Below, piece after piece: positions 46,530-56,364 of a stretch of 64,000 nt of DNA. This stretch comes from Tetrapyrgos nigripes. Lineage: Eukaryota > Basidiomycota > Agaricomycetes > Agaricales > Campanellaceae. The DNA is taken from assembly GCA_013368315.1 (NCBI GenBank), contig JAACJM010000087.1, positions 186,001 to 250,000 of the forward strand, given 5' to 3'. A program made the translations under genes and the position numbers. Below the pieces are notes generated by a model. That model ran no database searches. It was given only the letters and a program-made list of their open reading frames with translations, and was not told the DNA's origin. The number at the start of each line of letters is the position of its first letter. Position 1 is the stretch's first letter.

Positions 46530-47270
46530 TAGTAGTATTTGTTTCGAATCGGCATCCAATGCATTCTGAAGAGACTACAATGGTTCCGAGAAAGATTGAT
46601 ACAATAGTTCATACAAATGGAATAAGTAATAGAAGCTCGCCGAAAAAGCTCCTCGTGGATGTCAATCAAAGGACATAAGGCTACAAATTCATCTTTGGCT
46701 CTGAATATGCATCGCGCACTGTAGATCGAACAAGATTTGCGATGCAAATAGTATATGCAGGTGGCGAGAAAATTAGGGATAGCACTGCGAGCAACTAAGA
46801 TTGAGTGCAATGGTAAGGCGGACACTTTTTGACAGCAGTACTTTTGTTTGACGATGCAGATTGAAGCACGAGCTTGGCACTCAGTTCAATCAACGTACGG
46901 ACCCGATGAGAAGTGGGCTCTGATAAGCGTGCTACCTACACACCTAGTCTAGTCATAGAAAAGCGAAGACGATGGAGAGGATTGTTAAAGACTATGATGA
47001 TATGATATACCTACAGCAAAACAGAGACTAAAGGAATAAGTTCAATAAGGGGAATATGCACGGCTCAGGCAATTGGGTGGGGTGTCATCTCCACGACTGT
47101 ACGACGGTGACGGTGGTTGGATAGAATACGGAGACGAGGGTATACTAGAAAAACTACTGGTAAGACAGGACAGATAGGATATCTGGTTAATGCGCTGCGG
47201 ATATCATCAGTAGTAGAGAAGCGAGGTTCAAGTCCTGCTACTTTTTATTTCCTTCTTCGGCACTTAAGAA
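46530..47270 (+). repeat. Leader block, unit B
   Basis: Includes the block shared with D, A and C, and the B-box-like segment at 47178-47247. Part 46960-47100 (CTATGATGATATGATATACC and around) is shared only with unit C. Confidence 0.65.
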
Positions 47271-47314
47271 AAGTCTCAGGAAATAATATCTCTTGATCTT
47301 AACAACATAGTTTG

Positions 47315-47589
47315 GTTGGTCTTTCGCAAACCCTTATCTTTGATTCTCTGATACGCTGCATATAAAGAGTCATGTGACTTCAGACACTTTTCAAAACTTC
47401 TTGCGCTTTGCCATCAACCACTCTATTGAGCGTTAAAGACCAAGCTGTGAAGATCTTATTACATCAAGGTCAGCAGGTCTTTTGCGAGACCTTATCTTTT
47501 GACGCTGCATTGCGCTACTTATAAACATTCATGTGACTTTAGACACTTTTCAAGCTTCTCGCACTTTGCCACCAACCACCGTTCGAAAG
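47315..47589 (+). promoter_or_regulatory. Doubled promoter block of NLR-B
   Basis: Two tandem blocks (about 47318-47420 and 47482-47580) share CTTTYGC, GACCTTATCTTT, a TATAAA-type element (CATATAAAGA at 47359 and CTTATAAACA at 47518) and GACACTTTTCAA. The downstream TATA lies about 70 bases before the ATG at 47590. Confidence 0.6.
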
Positions 47590-50500
47590 ATGAAACGAGG
47601 CATTGACAACGTGACTGAACAAAACAAACGCAAAAAACTGGTATTAACAGGTCAGTGTGAATAAGACTTCAGAAAATCAACAGTGACTTTAATTCTACAT
47701 GAAATGTAGATCCAGATACTGGTCCAGTTGGAAGAGCAGCTGAGAATGAAACTTATCTTGATGGTCAAATTCCACAAGGACCAAGTATCACTGCAGGGAG
47801 AGACGTGCATATGAACAATGTCCAGGGGGACCAGAACCAGACTATCAACAATGATTATCGCCAGACAGTCAACTCGAACAATATTAATAATACTTTTGTC
47901 ATGGGGGATATGAATGCAAGTATGTTATTTGACTCTGAATTATTTTGTGAAAGAGTAGGACTGTATACTTACACTCATTAGTGAATAACATCAAGAAGTG
48001 GATCAATGCGCCTGATTCATCTATCAATTTCATTGCTGCTTATGACAAAATAACAGAAGGCACTGGAGAGTGGCTCCTCGAAGACTCTAGATTTGTTGAA
48101 TGGAAAGAAAAAGGAGACCTGCTCTGGCTTCAAGGCAAAGGTGGGCTTGACTTAACTTAATGTAGACCAATTCCCTGACTGAAATCTGTTCTAGCTGGTT
48201 CTGGAAAGACTTTCCTGCTGTAAGTATTCTGACTTCAAAAGGGAATCCTATGACCATTGACTTTTAATTCTTTAGCACCAAAGCCATTGCGAGTCTTAAG
48301 GCTGAGAATCATGACGTCCTCTACTTTTATTTTGATACTCGAGATCAGGGCAAGGCCAAGATGACCTATAGGGGAATACTTGCTTCTCTTATGCTGGATA
48401 CAGGCCTTCAATTCAATTCAGCTCAGCTTAAGTCTCTGTATGAGAGATACAACTCAGGAAGGGATCAAATGCCAGCTGATGCTATGAAGTCTACCTTGTT
48501 GGACCTGTTAAAGCAGGGATCTTCATCTATCTATATCTTTATGGATGCTTTTGATGAATGTAAAATTCAGGACCAGCATTTGGTAGCAGATTTTATTCAA
48601 CAGCTCCTCAGACTAGGCATCAACATTCATATTTTTGTTAGCTGCAGATATCCAGCTAATCATATTGGGATGAATGCTGGTACTTATGAGATATCTCTCA
48701 ACACAGAAGTTGTAGAGGGAGATATAGAGATATATATCCAACAATCTCTTCAATCCAGGGAGTTATTTTTGAAGATCAGAGAGGAGGTAACAGAGGCCTT
48801 ATTGCATGGTTCCCATGGACAGTAAGTATTATTTTTCTCATTCAATTTATTTAGACACTAATACTATAAAGGATTCGATGGGTAGATTGCCAAATTCAAT
48901 ATTTCCAGCAGCTAGGGTCAGGGCGAGCAATCAGGAAAGCCCTGAAAAGTCTACCAAAAACCTTGGAGGAAACTTATGAGCAGGCGTTGAATGCTATCAG
49001 AAAAGAGCATCAAGAAGATGCACAGGCCATATTGAAATGGCTTTTATTTGGATATGAAGAATTGACTATGAAAATGGTGCCAGAAATACTTCGAATTGAT
49101 TTTGAGCAACAAAGTTTAGATGATCCTGAGCCCATACAGGGACATGAGTTGTGCAACATTATCAGCTCAATACTAGTTGTGGTCCAACAAGTGACTCGCT
49201 GGAATTATCTGACTTACCAGAACGATCAACAAGAAGATATCCTACAACTAGGACATCCATCAGTGAAAGAGTATATTGTTTCAGGAGAAATCAAAGAAAA
49301 TTCAGCCAAGCTTTTTCAGATCAATGATCAGCTGGCACATGAATTCATTGCTCAATGTTGTTTAATCTATCTAGTGGATTGTGGAAAAGGTGGACATATA
49401 AACTGGGAACTGTTTCCTTTAGCACATTATGCTGCATGGAGATGGACAGAACATGTCAGAAATTTACAAGAATTGGGAGATCCAGTCAAGTGTTTAAGTT
49501 TACATTTGCTCACAGATACCAATACATCCTGCTTGGCATGGATGAAGTCAGCACATTATCCTCTTGAGGCTACTGCAGGGTCAGCTCTGCCATGTTATTA
49601 TGCCAGCATGTTTAATCTGCCTAATATGATATCATTAATGATGGAGAATGGGGCAGATGTCAATGCTCAGGGTGGTGAATATGGCACTGCACTCCAAGCT
49701 GCCTCACAGGAAGGCAATGTAGACATAGTCAAGCTTCTGCTTGAGAATGGGGCAGATGTCAATGCTCAGGGTGGTGAATATGGCAATGCACTCCAGGCTG
49801 CCTCATGGCAAGGCAATGTAGACATAGTCAAGCTTCTGCTTGAGAATGGGGCAGATGTCAATGCTCAGGGTGGACTATATGGCAATGCACTCCAGGCTGC
49901 TTCATATGGAGGAGAAGTAGACATAGTCAAGCTTCTGCTTGAGAATGGGGCAGATGTCAATGCTCAGGGTGGTGAATATGGCAGTGTACTCCAGGCTGCT
50001 TCTACCTCATATGGAAGAGGTGTAGACATAGTCAAGCTTCTGCTTGAGAATGGGGCAAACGTCAATGCTCAGGGTGGAGAATATGGCAATCCACTCCAGG
50101 CTGCTTCATATGGAGAAGAAGTAGACATAGTCAAGCTTCTGCTTGAGAATGGGGCAGATGTCAATGCTCAGGGTGGAGCATATGGCACAGCACTCCAGGC
50201 TGCTTCATTTGGAGGCAGTGTAGACATAGTCAAGCTTCTGCTTGAGAATGGGGTAGATTGCAATGCTCAGGGTGCACTCCAGGCTGCCTCATGGCAAGGC
50301 AATGTAGACATAGTCAAGCTTCTGCTTGAGAATGGGGCAGATGTCAATGCTCAGAGTGGAGAATATGGCAGTGCACTCCAGGGTGCTTCATATGAAGGAG
50401 AAGTAGACATAGTCAAGTTTCTGCTTGAGAAGGGAGCAGATGTCAATATTGAAGGAGCAAAGGATGGTACTGCTTTGCAGGCAGCCTGTGTCATGCCTTA

Positions 50501-50774
50501 TTCATCGAAATTAAAAGCCTATTGTGAAATAGTACAAACCTTGTTAGATAATGGAGCAGATATCAATTCCCGAGGTGGTCAATATGGTAGTCCCATTCAG
50601 GCTGCTGCCATTAAAGGCAATCAAGAAATATATGACCTCTTGATACAGAAAGGAGCAACTCCAATTGATCCTATTTTCACTATCTTTCAAGAGGACCCTG
50701 AAATTCCCATTCCACTTATGGACAATGAACCAGCAGACCATCAGATCTACTGCCCACTCTTCTGGAATATGTAG
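47590..50774 (+). CDS. NLR-B: intact NACHT-ankyrin receptor, 967 aa
   Basis: Six exons: 47590-47650, 47710-47919, 47982-48140, 48195-48219, 48276-48821, 48872-50774. Introns of 50-62 nt all have GT-AG borders and conserve phase; the sum is 968 codons with the TAG. Residues 1-20 carry a basic NKRKK. Residues 40-90 are N/Q-rich (NNVQGDQNQTINNDYRQTVN). The P-loop GKAGSGKTFLL is at 142-152 and Walker B IYIFMDAFDEC at 237-247, fitting a NACHT/STAND switch ATPase, then a helical region to about 580 and ten ankyrin repeats (about 600-924). Repeat 7 is five residues short and repeat 4 has two extra residues. Fungal NLRs of this build act in non-self recognition and regulated cell death; the ligand is unknown. 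This is the only intact NLR here. Confidence 0.88.
49640..50560 (+). repeat. 99-bp coding tandem repeat (ankyrin) of NLR-B
   Basis: Ten units of about 99 bases. The segment GACATAGTCAAGCTTCTGCT to the end of CAATGCTCAGGGTGG is almost invariant, while codons 3, 6 and 13-16 of the unit vary. The same units form NLR-A (39080-40300) and NLR-C (62880-63060 and 63660-64000). Confidence 0.9.
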
Positions 50775-51477
50775 TTTGTTTTGATCTTGACAAGTAATTA
50801 TGTTCTCTGGTTATATGATGGAATTGTCTCTTTTAAAAATCTTCAAAAATGAAATTTTACTTTGAATTACTTGTTTCTCCTGTACAAATGTCTATAGTGA
50901 CTGAAATTTCTGTAGTCTCTTATGAAAATGAATACCTTTTATTTATACCTGTGCGTCCTCGGGTGAGCTTTTTTTGGAACTCAGTAAGTACTTTCTGTCA
51001 ACTATCAAGTACAATATTCAAGGCTCTCTCAAAGTCACTAAACATTACATGAAAGGTTTGATCACTGCACTGATTGTGTTTCTAAAGTGATGGCAGGGCT
51101 TACACTCTCCTGTGATATGTACTATTGACTTTATTACGAGTACTATATATTACCATGATAGTAAGGAGTCCCAGTGCGTATGGCCTATCCTATTATGCAG
51201 CAATGATTGTCAACGTTCAGGGCCTTCAGCTTGCCTTTGGGGTACAAGATTGACACCAATAAAATGCCGTCACAAATTACAATTGCTACTGATGTATGTT
51301 GAGTCAGAAATAGATATATATGTCATTACCCCGTTTAAGGAAGTATAATGCCATTGCATTTCAGATCATTTTCTTCAACTCGCATCTCGGAGAATGTGGC
51401 GATACGTTTCGTGGAACGTTCTTGGACCCACCTGACAGCGAGAGGATGAGCTCACGCCTTCAATATTTGCAGTAGAT
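50775..51477. other. 3' flank of NLR-B and start of shared block
   Basis: Aligned with 40433-41145 of unit A; no gene recognised. The copia target duplication begins at 51478. Confidence 0.5.
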
Positions 51478-51482
51478 GGCAA

Positions 51483-51716
51483 TATTAGACTTAGGTTATT
51501 GTAGCCAATAATCTTAGCGAGAGTCACAAAGTGGGGGTAAGAGTGTGCGAACGTATCTCGTCTAACTCTCAAGTATATATCATTAATCAGAGTAGTATAA
51601 TAATATAAATAGTCTAAGTATATCCGTATGATCATTTGACCGTATGTCCGCAGTACCTGATTGATGCCGTATGCATAGTAACTTAGTAACTTGATCGTTA
51701 TCATTTAATTCCAACA
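51483..51716 (-). repeat. 3' LTR of copia element (234 bp)
   Basis: On the element strand begins TGTTGGAATT and ends AGTCTAATA; 229 of 234 bases equal the 5' LTR. Confidence 0.93.
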
Positions 51717-51734
51717 CTCCCCTTCAAGCGGATA

Positions 51735-54478
51735 TCCCTAGTAATTGGGAGAAACGCTTGATCTTATCAGTGGAGAGAGCTTTCATAAGTATATCCGCAA
51801 GTTGATCATTAGTTGACACATGTTTAACTCATATGTATCGTTGATGTATCCGATCAGTAAGGAAGTTTTTACGGATATTGAAATGCTTAGTTCTCTGAGT
51901 ATGTTGTTCTTCAGGAGCACATATAATTGCCAAAGTAGATGCACTATCTGAGTTGATAAGTACTGGCTCCTGTTCGGCATTTAGAATTTCTTCTATAAAA
52001 CCTTTCAAATAAATAGCTTCTTGTGAGGCATGTGCGAGTACGCATAGTTCAGCCTCAGTAACTGATAAAGTTACCAGTGTGCCTCGCTTACTTGACCAAG
52101 AAATAAGCGATTCAGCAAATTTGAATGCATAGCCCATGATTGGTTTATTGCCATACGTGGACATACCATCAGAGTCGGCAAATCCATAAGTAGAAGTAAT
52201 AGTAGGGCTCCCTAGGTTGAGCCAGTAATCACAAGTTCCTTTTAGATAAAGATAGCATTGTTTAGCTGCAGCGTAATGCTCTTCACCTGGATCATTAAGG
52301 TATCTTGCTAGTTGACCAGTACAATATGCAATGTCTGGCCTAGTGCAGTCAGCGACATATCGTAAACCACCAACTAGTGACATATAGTGTTTGATAGCAG
52401 CGGCGTCCCGTTGCGGTTCACTCCCAGGTCTAGGGCTAAGATTTTGCCCGGGTAGCATAGGTGTACGGTGTGCATGTAATTGGTCAAAATTGTATCGTTT
52501 GAGAATATTCTCAATGTAATGTTTCTGACAGAGTTTAATAGTATGATTATTCCTATCTCGTTGAATTTCCATACTGAGAATCCAGTGACTTGGACGTGTC
52601 CACTAAGTGCAATAACGAAAGCTTGTGCAGTAACTTTGTTGATAGTACATAAAGTAATGTCATCGACGTGACAAGATAGTATTAAAATGAGTTTATTCTC
52701 ATGATATCGGTAGAATACCGCATTATCGTAAGTAGACTTCTTAAGTCCTAGTAACTTTATGAGAATATTGCATAATTTTTCATATCATCGACAACCAGCT
52801 TGTTTCAGCCCATATAGAGTCTTTCTGAGTTTAAGTACGTAGCCTTCTGGTAAGTTAGGTAGTAAATTACCCGGAGGTGGACGAAGGTATAATGTTTCCT
52901 CGTCAGTAACGTTTCCGTAAAGATAGGCAGATTTAATATCAATCTGAGTAGTTTCATAGTCTAATGAAGCTGCAAGAGCAAGTATAAAACATGTACTGCT
53001 CATGCGTGCTACAGGGGCAAAGATATCATTTTCGTAGTAATCAATGCCTTCTTGTTGACTAAAGCCTTGTGCTACTAGTCTAGATTTCAATTTGGTCTGT
53101 TTGCCAAGTTCGTACTTAGTTTTGTAGACAAATCTGGAACCAATGATATTCGCATCAGCAGGAGGTTTGATGTATTCCCAGGTTCCTAGATTTTCTAGAG
53201 ATTCTATCTCAGCTTTCATGGAATCAAACCATGCATCACGTTGTGGATGATTGAGTACATCCTTAAATGAAATTGGATCGCCAACGTTATCAGCATAATA
53301 AACATTGAATTCTGTTAAGAAGAAAGCAATGTTTTGTTCAACTTCATCGTAGAGTAAACCTCTGGCTTCTCGGATCCTTTTTGATCGTCTTGGGCCATCA
53401 GGTTGTTTAGTTTCGTCTTCGTCGACATCCATTGGTTCAGGTTCGTGTTCCTGAGAAGTTGGAGTTTCATTTGTATTTTCTTCTGTAGTTTCTAATGGTT
53501 CTTGATTTTTGTTTTGTAACTCCCCTTCAACTTGCGATTTGGACGTTAAGAATTGCAAGTTGCGTTCTACATTCACTTTAGTACCAAAGTAGACATAATG
53601 GCCTTTTGAATGATCGTCAAAGCCTAACCAAACTCCACGTTTTCCTTTAGGAGTTACTTTACTAGTTCTTGCTTCGTCATATACAATGCAAGGTGTACCA
53701 AAGCTATGTAGATTGTCTAAGTTTGCGTTAACACTGTAACATTTAAAATAGGGAGTTTGCATTTTTAATGCAGTTTTCGGAGAGTATAAAGTCCTGCATG
53801 CCACCATAAACAATTAGGTAGTTTTCCAGTATGCAGATTAACACGAATACCATTCATGATATGTTGATGTATGTTTTCAGCAACTCCATTTTGCTGAGGC
53901 GTGTCATGAACTGTATAACGTGCAATTGTACCTTGTGCTTTCAGGTAGTTTTTGAACGCACCCGAAGTAAATACGGCATTGTTGTCTGATTGTAGAATTT
54001 TAACTTTGATACCATATTGTGTAAATAGTTCAGTAGTAAATGTAACCCATTGGGTATAGGCTTCGTCTTTTGTTTTAAGTGGAGATAATATTAACCAACG
54101 TGTACAGTCGTCAACGATGGTTAACCAGTATTTGTAGCCTTCAATAGAGGCAGTTCGTAATGGACCAAATATATCAATATGAAAATGGTCTCCGAAGTTT
54201 TCTGCTAATTCTGAAGTACGTTGTTTCGGAACAGAAAGTCTATGTATATTATTGATGATGCAGTCTTCGCATTGAGTTTCTGTCCAATCATCAATAATGA
54301 TTGTAATAATAGATTTATCTGTTTTTAGTAATGTTTTTAGATTTGTATAACTCATATGACCAATTTGTTTGTGAAGTTCATATAAACTTAAAGTAGCAAC
54401 GTTATCACTCAATTTTTTAGTTGTGATGGAGTAAAGTTTGGCGCTCTCGTGTATAACGCCAATGAAATTGTCCGATCG
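51735..54478 (-). pseudogene. Copia Pol (integrase, RT, RNase H), broken
   Basis: After the gag stop the same phase continues with a GAG-pre-integrase segment (HKQIGHMS, CEDC). Integrase follows: D in FHIDIFGPL, D in LQSDNNAVF, E in NGVAENI. A frameshift lies at about 53780-53810. RT continues with FVYKTKYELGKQTKLKSRLV and the CHVDDIT box. TGA at 52782-52784 replaces the W of the family consensus, and a one-base shift lies near 52570. RNase H is recognisable (DSDGMSTYGNKP, SVTEAELCVLA). A last shift near 51830 precedes STNDQLADILMKAL. No DSG/DTG protease motif exists anywhere in the element. Confidence 0.88.
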
Positions 54479-55471
54479 TTAAGCACCGCCTTGACTAGTG
54501 CTACCAGACTTCTTGTCGGACTTCTTCGAAGGATACGTTTGAGCATTGCTCAAACGATAGTTAGTGAATTCCTTCTTTAGCCGCGCAATGAGGTCGACAG
54601 CTGTGTATACAGGTTTCTCCCCTTCAGCTGCAGTAGTGGCATCCCATGTAGCTGCAGCTGCATCCACAGTTGCTTCGTAAGAACTGCGAACAAAGTGATA
54701 GTGTGGAGGAATAATCCCCACTAGAGCTGAGTAAAAGACTTGATCCGAGACATCTATGTCTCTCTTCTTGATAGAAGCCCACAGATCCTGAGCTTCGTCG
54801 AGGAGCTTATCAAACTCCCAGACTGGTTTACATAAGTTGAAGAGTTTCCACAGCTCGTTAGACTCTTGAACTGTGGATGAAGGGTCGAAACGTTGCTTGA
54901 GCTTCTTGATAAGCTCTATCGCATCCGACTCTTCAATGTAGTGGATCATGATTTTATCATCAATTTTGCCTGTAATAGTGTTAAAACAGGCTAGTTTGAC
55001 AGTATTACCAGGATGTAACCCGGAACTTTTAAAGTGTTGGTGACGAATCACCTGTAAAGCGCTATTAACGCAAAAGTACCACATCTTCCAATTTTCACTG
55101 CCAGTAAGAACTGTCAAGGAATCAAAAGCTTTGTTGATGTCGCTGAGCGGCATCACGTAGTTGGGGTTTGTATTTTCGGGCATAGATAATGCAACCAATG
55201 AAGTAGGGGTAGATGGAGGAGATAATGATGGAGTAGGGACAGTATCCCGGACATTAGTCCTAGTATTTTCGCCAGCATCAGACATAATGGGATCAAGTGC
55301 GAATGGAAGAGGGTTTTGAATGAGAGGATCAAGTGGTTGTGCTTGCGAAGTAGATGATATGGGCGGAGTAGGAGTTTGGGTACCAGAGGGGTGTGCACTA
55401 GAGTGGCGACTGGTAGTAGGAAGTGGGATATCTGGGACTGATCCTTGAGATCGAGTTTGTCGACTAGTCAT
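54479..55471 (-). CDS. Copia Gag, intact frame without zinc knuckle
   Basis: 330 residues from ATG 55471. A Ser/Thr/Pro-rich N-terminal 100 residues is followed by a copia-type Gag domain (LTGSENWKMWYFCVNSALQV, LKQRFDPSSTVQESNELWKL). It ends KKSDKKSGSTSQGG with TAA. No CCHC knuckle is found. The TAA is in phase with the pol frame that follows, so readthrough of one codon would give Gag-Pol lacking a protease. It may be mobilised by a related full-length element. Confidence 0.82.
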   Translation of the reverse strand: MTSRQTRSQGSVPDIPLPTTSRHSSAHPSGTQTPTPPISSTSQAQPLDPLIQNPLPFALDPIMSDAGENTRTNVRDTVPTPSLSPPSTPTSLVALSMPENTNPNYVMPLSDINKAFDSLTVLTGSENWKMWYFCVNSALQVIRHQHFKSSGLHPGNTVKLACFNTITGKIDDKIMIHYIEESDAIELIKKLKQRFDPSSTVQESNELWKLFNLCKPVWEFDKLLDEAQDLWASIKKRDIDVSDQVFYSALVGIIPPHYHFVRSSYEATVDAAAATWDATTAAEGEKPVYTAVDLIARLKKEFTNYRLSNAQTYPSKKSDKKSGSTSQGGA

Positions 55472-55564
55472 ATACTAGTCCAGGAACAGAGTATGAGTAG
55501 AGAGTAAAGCAGAGTAGAACAAGTGTTTATTGAAGTTATAGCAAGCTAGGCGGGGCCCATAACC

Positions 55565-55798
55565 TATTAGACTTAGGTTATTGTAGCGAATAATCTTAGC
55601 GAGAGTCACAAAGTGGGGGTAAGAGTGTGCGAACGTATCTCGCTTAACTCTCAAGTATATATCATTAATCAGAGTAGTATAATAATATAAATAGTCTAAG
55701 TATATCTGTATGATCATTTGACCATATGTCCGCAGTACCTGATTGATGCCGTATGCATAGTAACTTAGTAACTTGATCGTTATCATTTAATTCCAACA
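55565..55798 (-). repeat. 5' LTR of copia element (234 bp)
   Basis: Pairs with 51483-51716. The element-strand base after its end starts GGTTATGGGCCCC, where the primer site would be; I cannot name the tRNA. Confidence 0.93.
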
Positions 55799-55803
55799 GG
55801 CAA

Positions 55804-56364
55804 ACCCGTTGTCTGGTCAACCTGCCTACCTACGTACATACTTCTGAGAATTTACTTCTAGCCACTAACATCAATATTACTGGGGGAATACATATCGAAC
55901 GCTGTTCAATCAATGGATGGTACCATCATTTCCGATTCGCCGTCATTTGTGGGTTATGGCCCGTGACTCACCTGTGCTTTTCCCTATTCGTTTATCAAGT
56001 CTTCCTGCAATTAGTTTGTGAAAAAAGCCTACTAGGTGATAATAGATGTATATTTAAGAGCTTTTGTTTTGGCGAGCAACTGACAACTTGTTTGATGGGA
56101 GATGAACGAAGAGCGAATTTCTTCTGTTTCCGTGAAAATCCAAACGGCCCGGGTCACCACGATAGCATTCTGTTGCATAGATCCCTCGAGTCTGACCTTC
56201 AATGATGTCGTTGCTTCTGTGAGGACGTTGACAGGAGTGATAGCCAATGCGTTCGAGACTGTTTATCACAGTTGGCATTTTCACAGTCTAAATGACATCA
56301 TAACACCTTCGACTTTTTCACATTTGTCACTCACACGTTTTCCTTCACAACGACAACAGCGACC
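55804..56364. repeat. Shared block of unit B, distal part
   Basis: Continues the unit A homology (41147-41874) after the copia insertion, with several small indels relative to unit A. Confidence 0.6.

Larger units (their letters stand above)
51483..55798 (-). mobile_element. Ty1/copia retrotransposon, 4316 bp, minus strand
   Basis: Two 234-bp LTRs differ at five positions and enclose gag and pol on the minus strand. A perfect 5-bp duplication GGCAA flanks the element (51478-51482 and 55799-55803), and the sister site at 41142 in unit A shows it unoccupied. A polypurine tract GAAGGGGAG abuts the 3' LTR (51717-51725 on the complement). Order integrase then RT identifies copia. The element is short because protease and zinc knuckle are missing. 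Confidence 0.93.
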
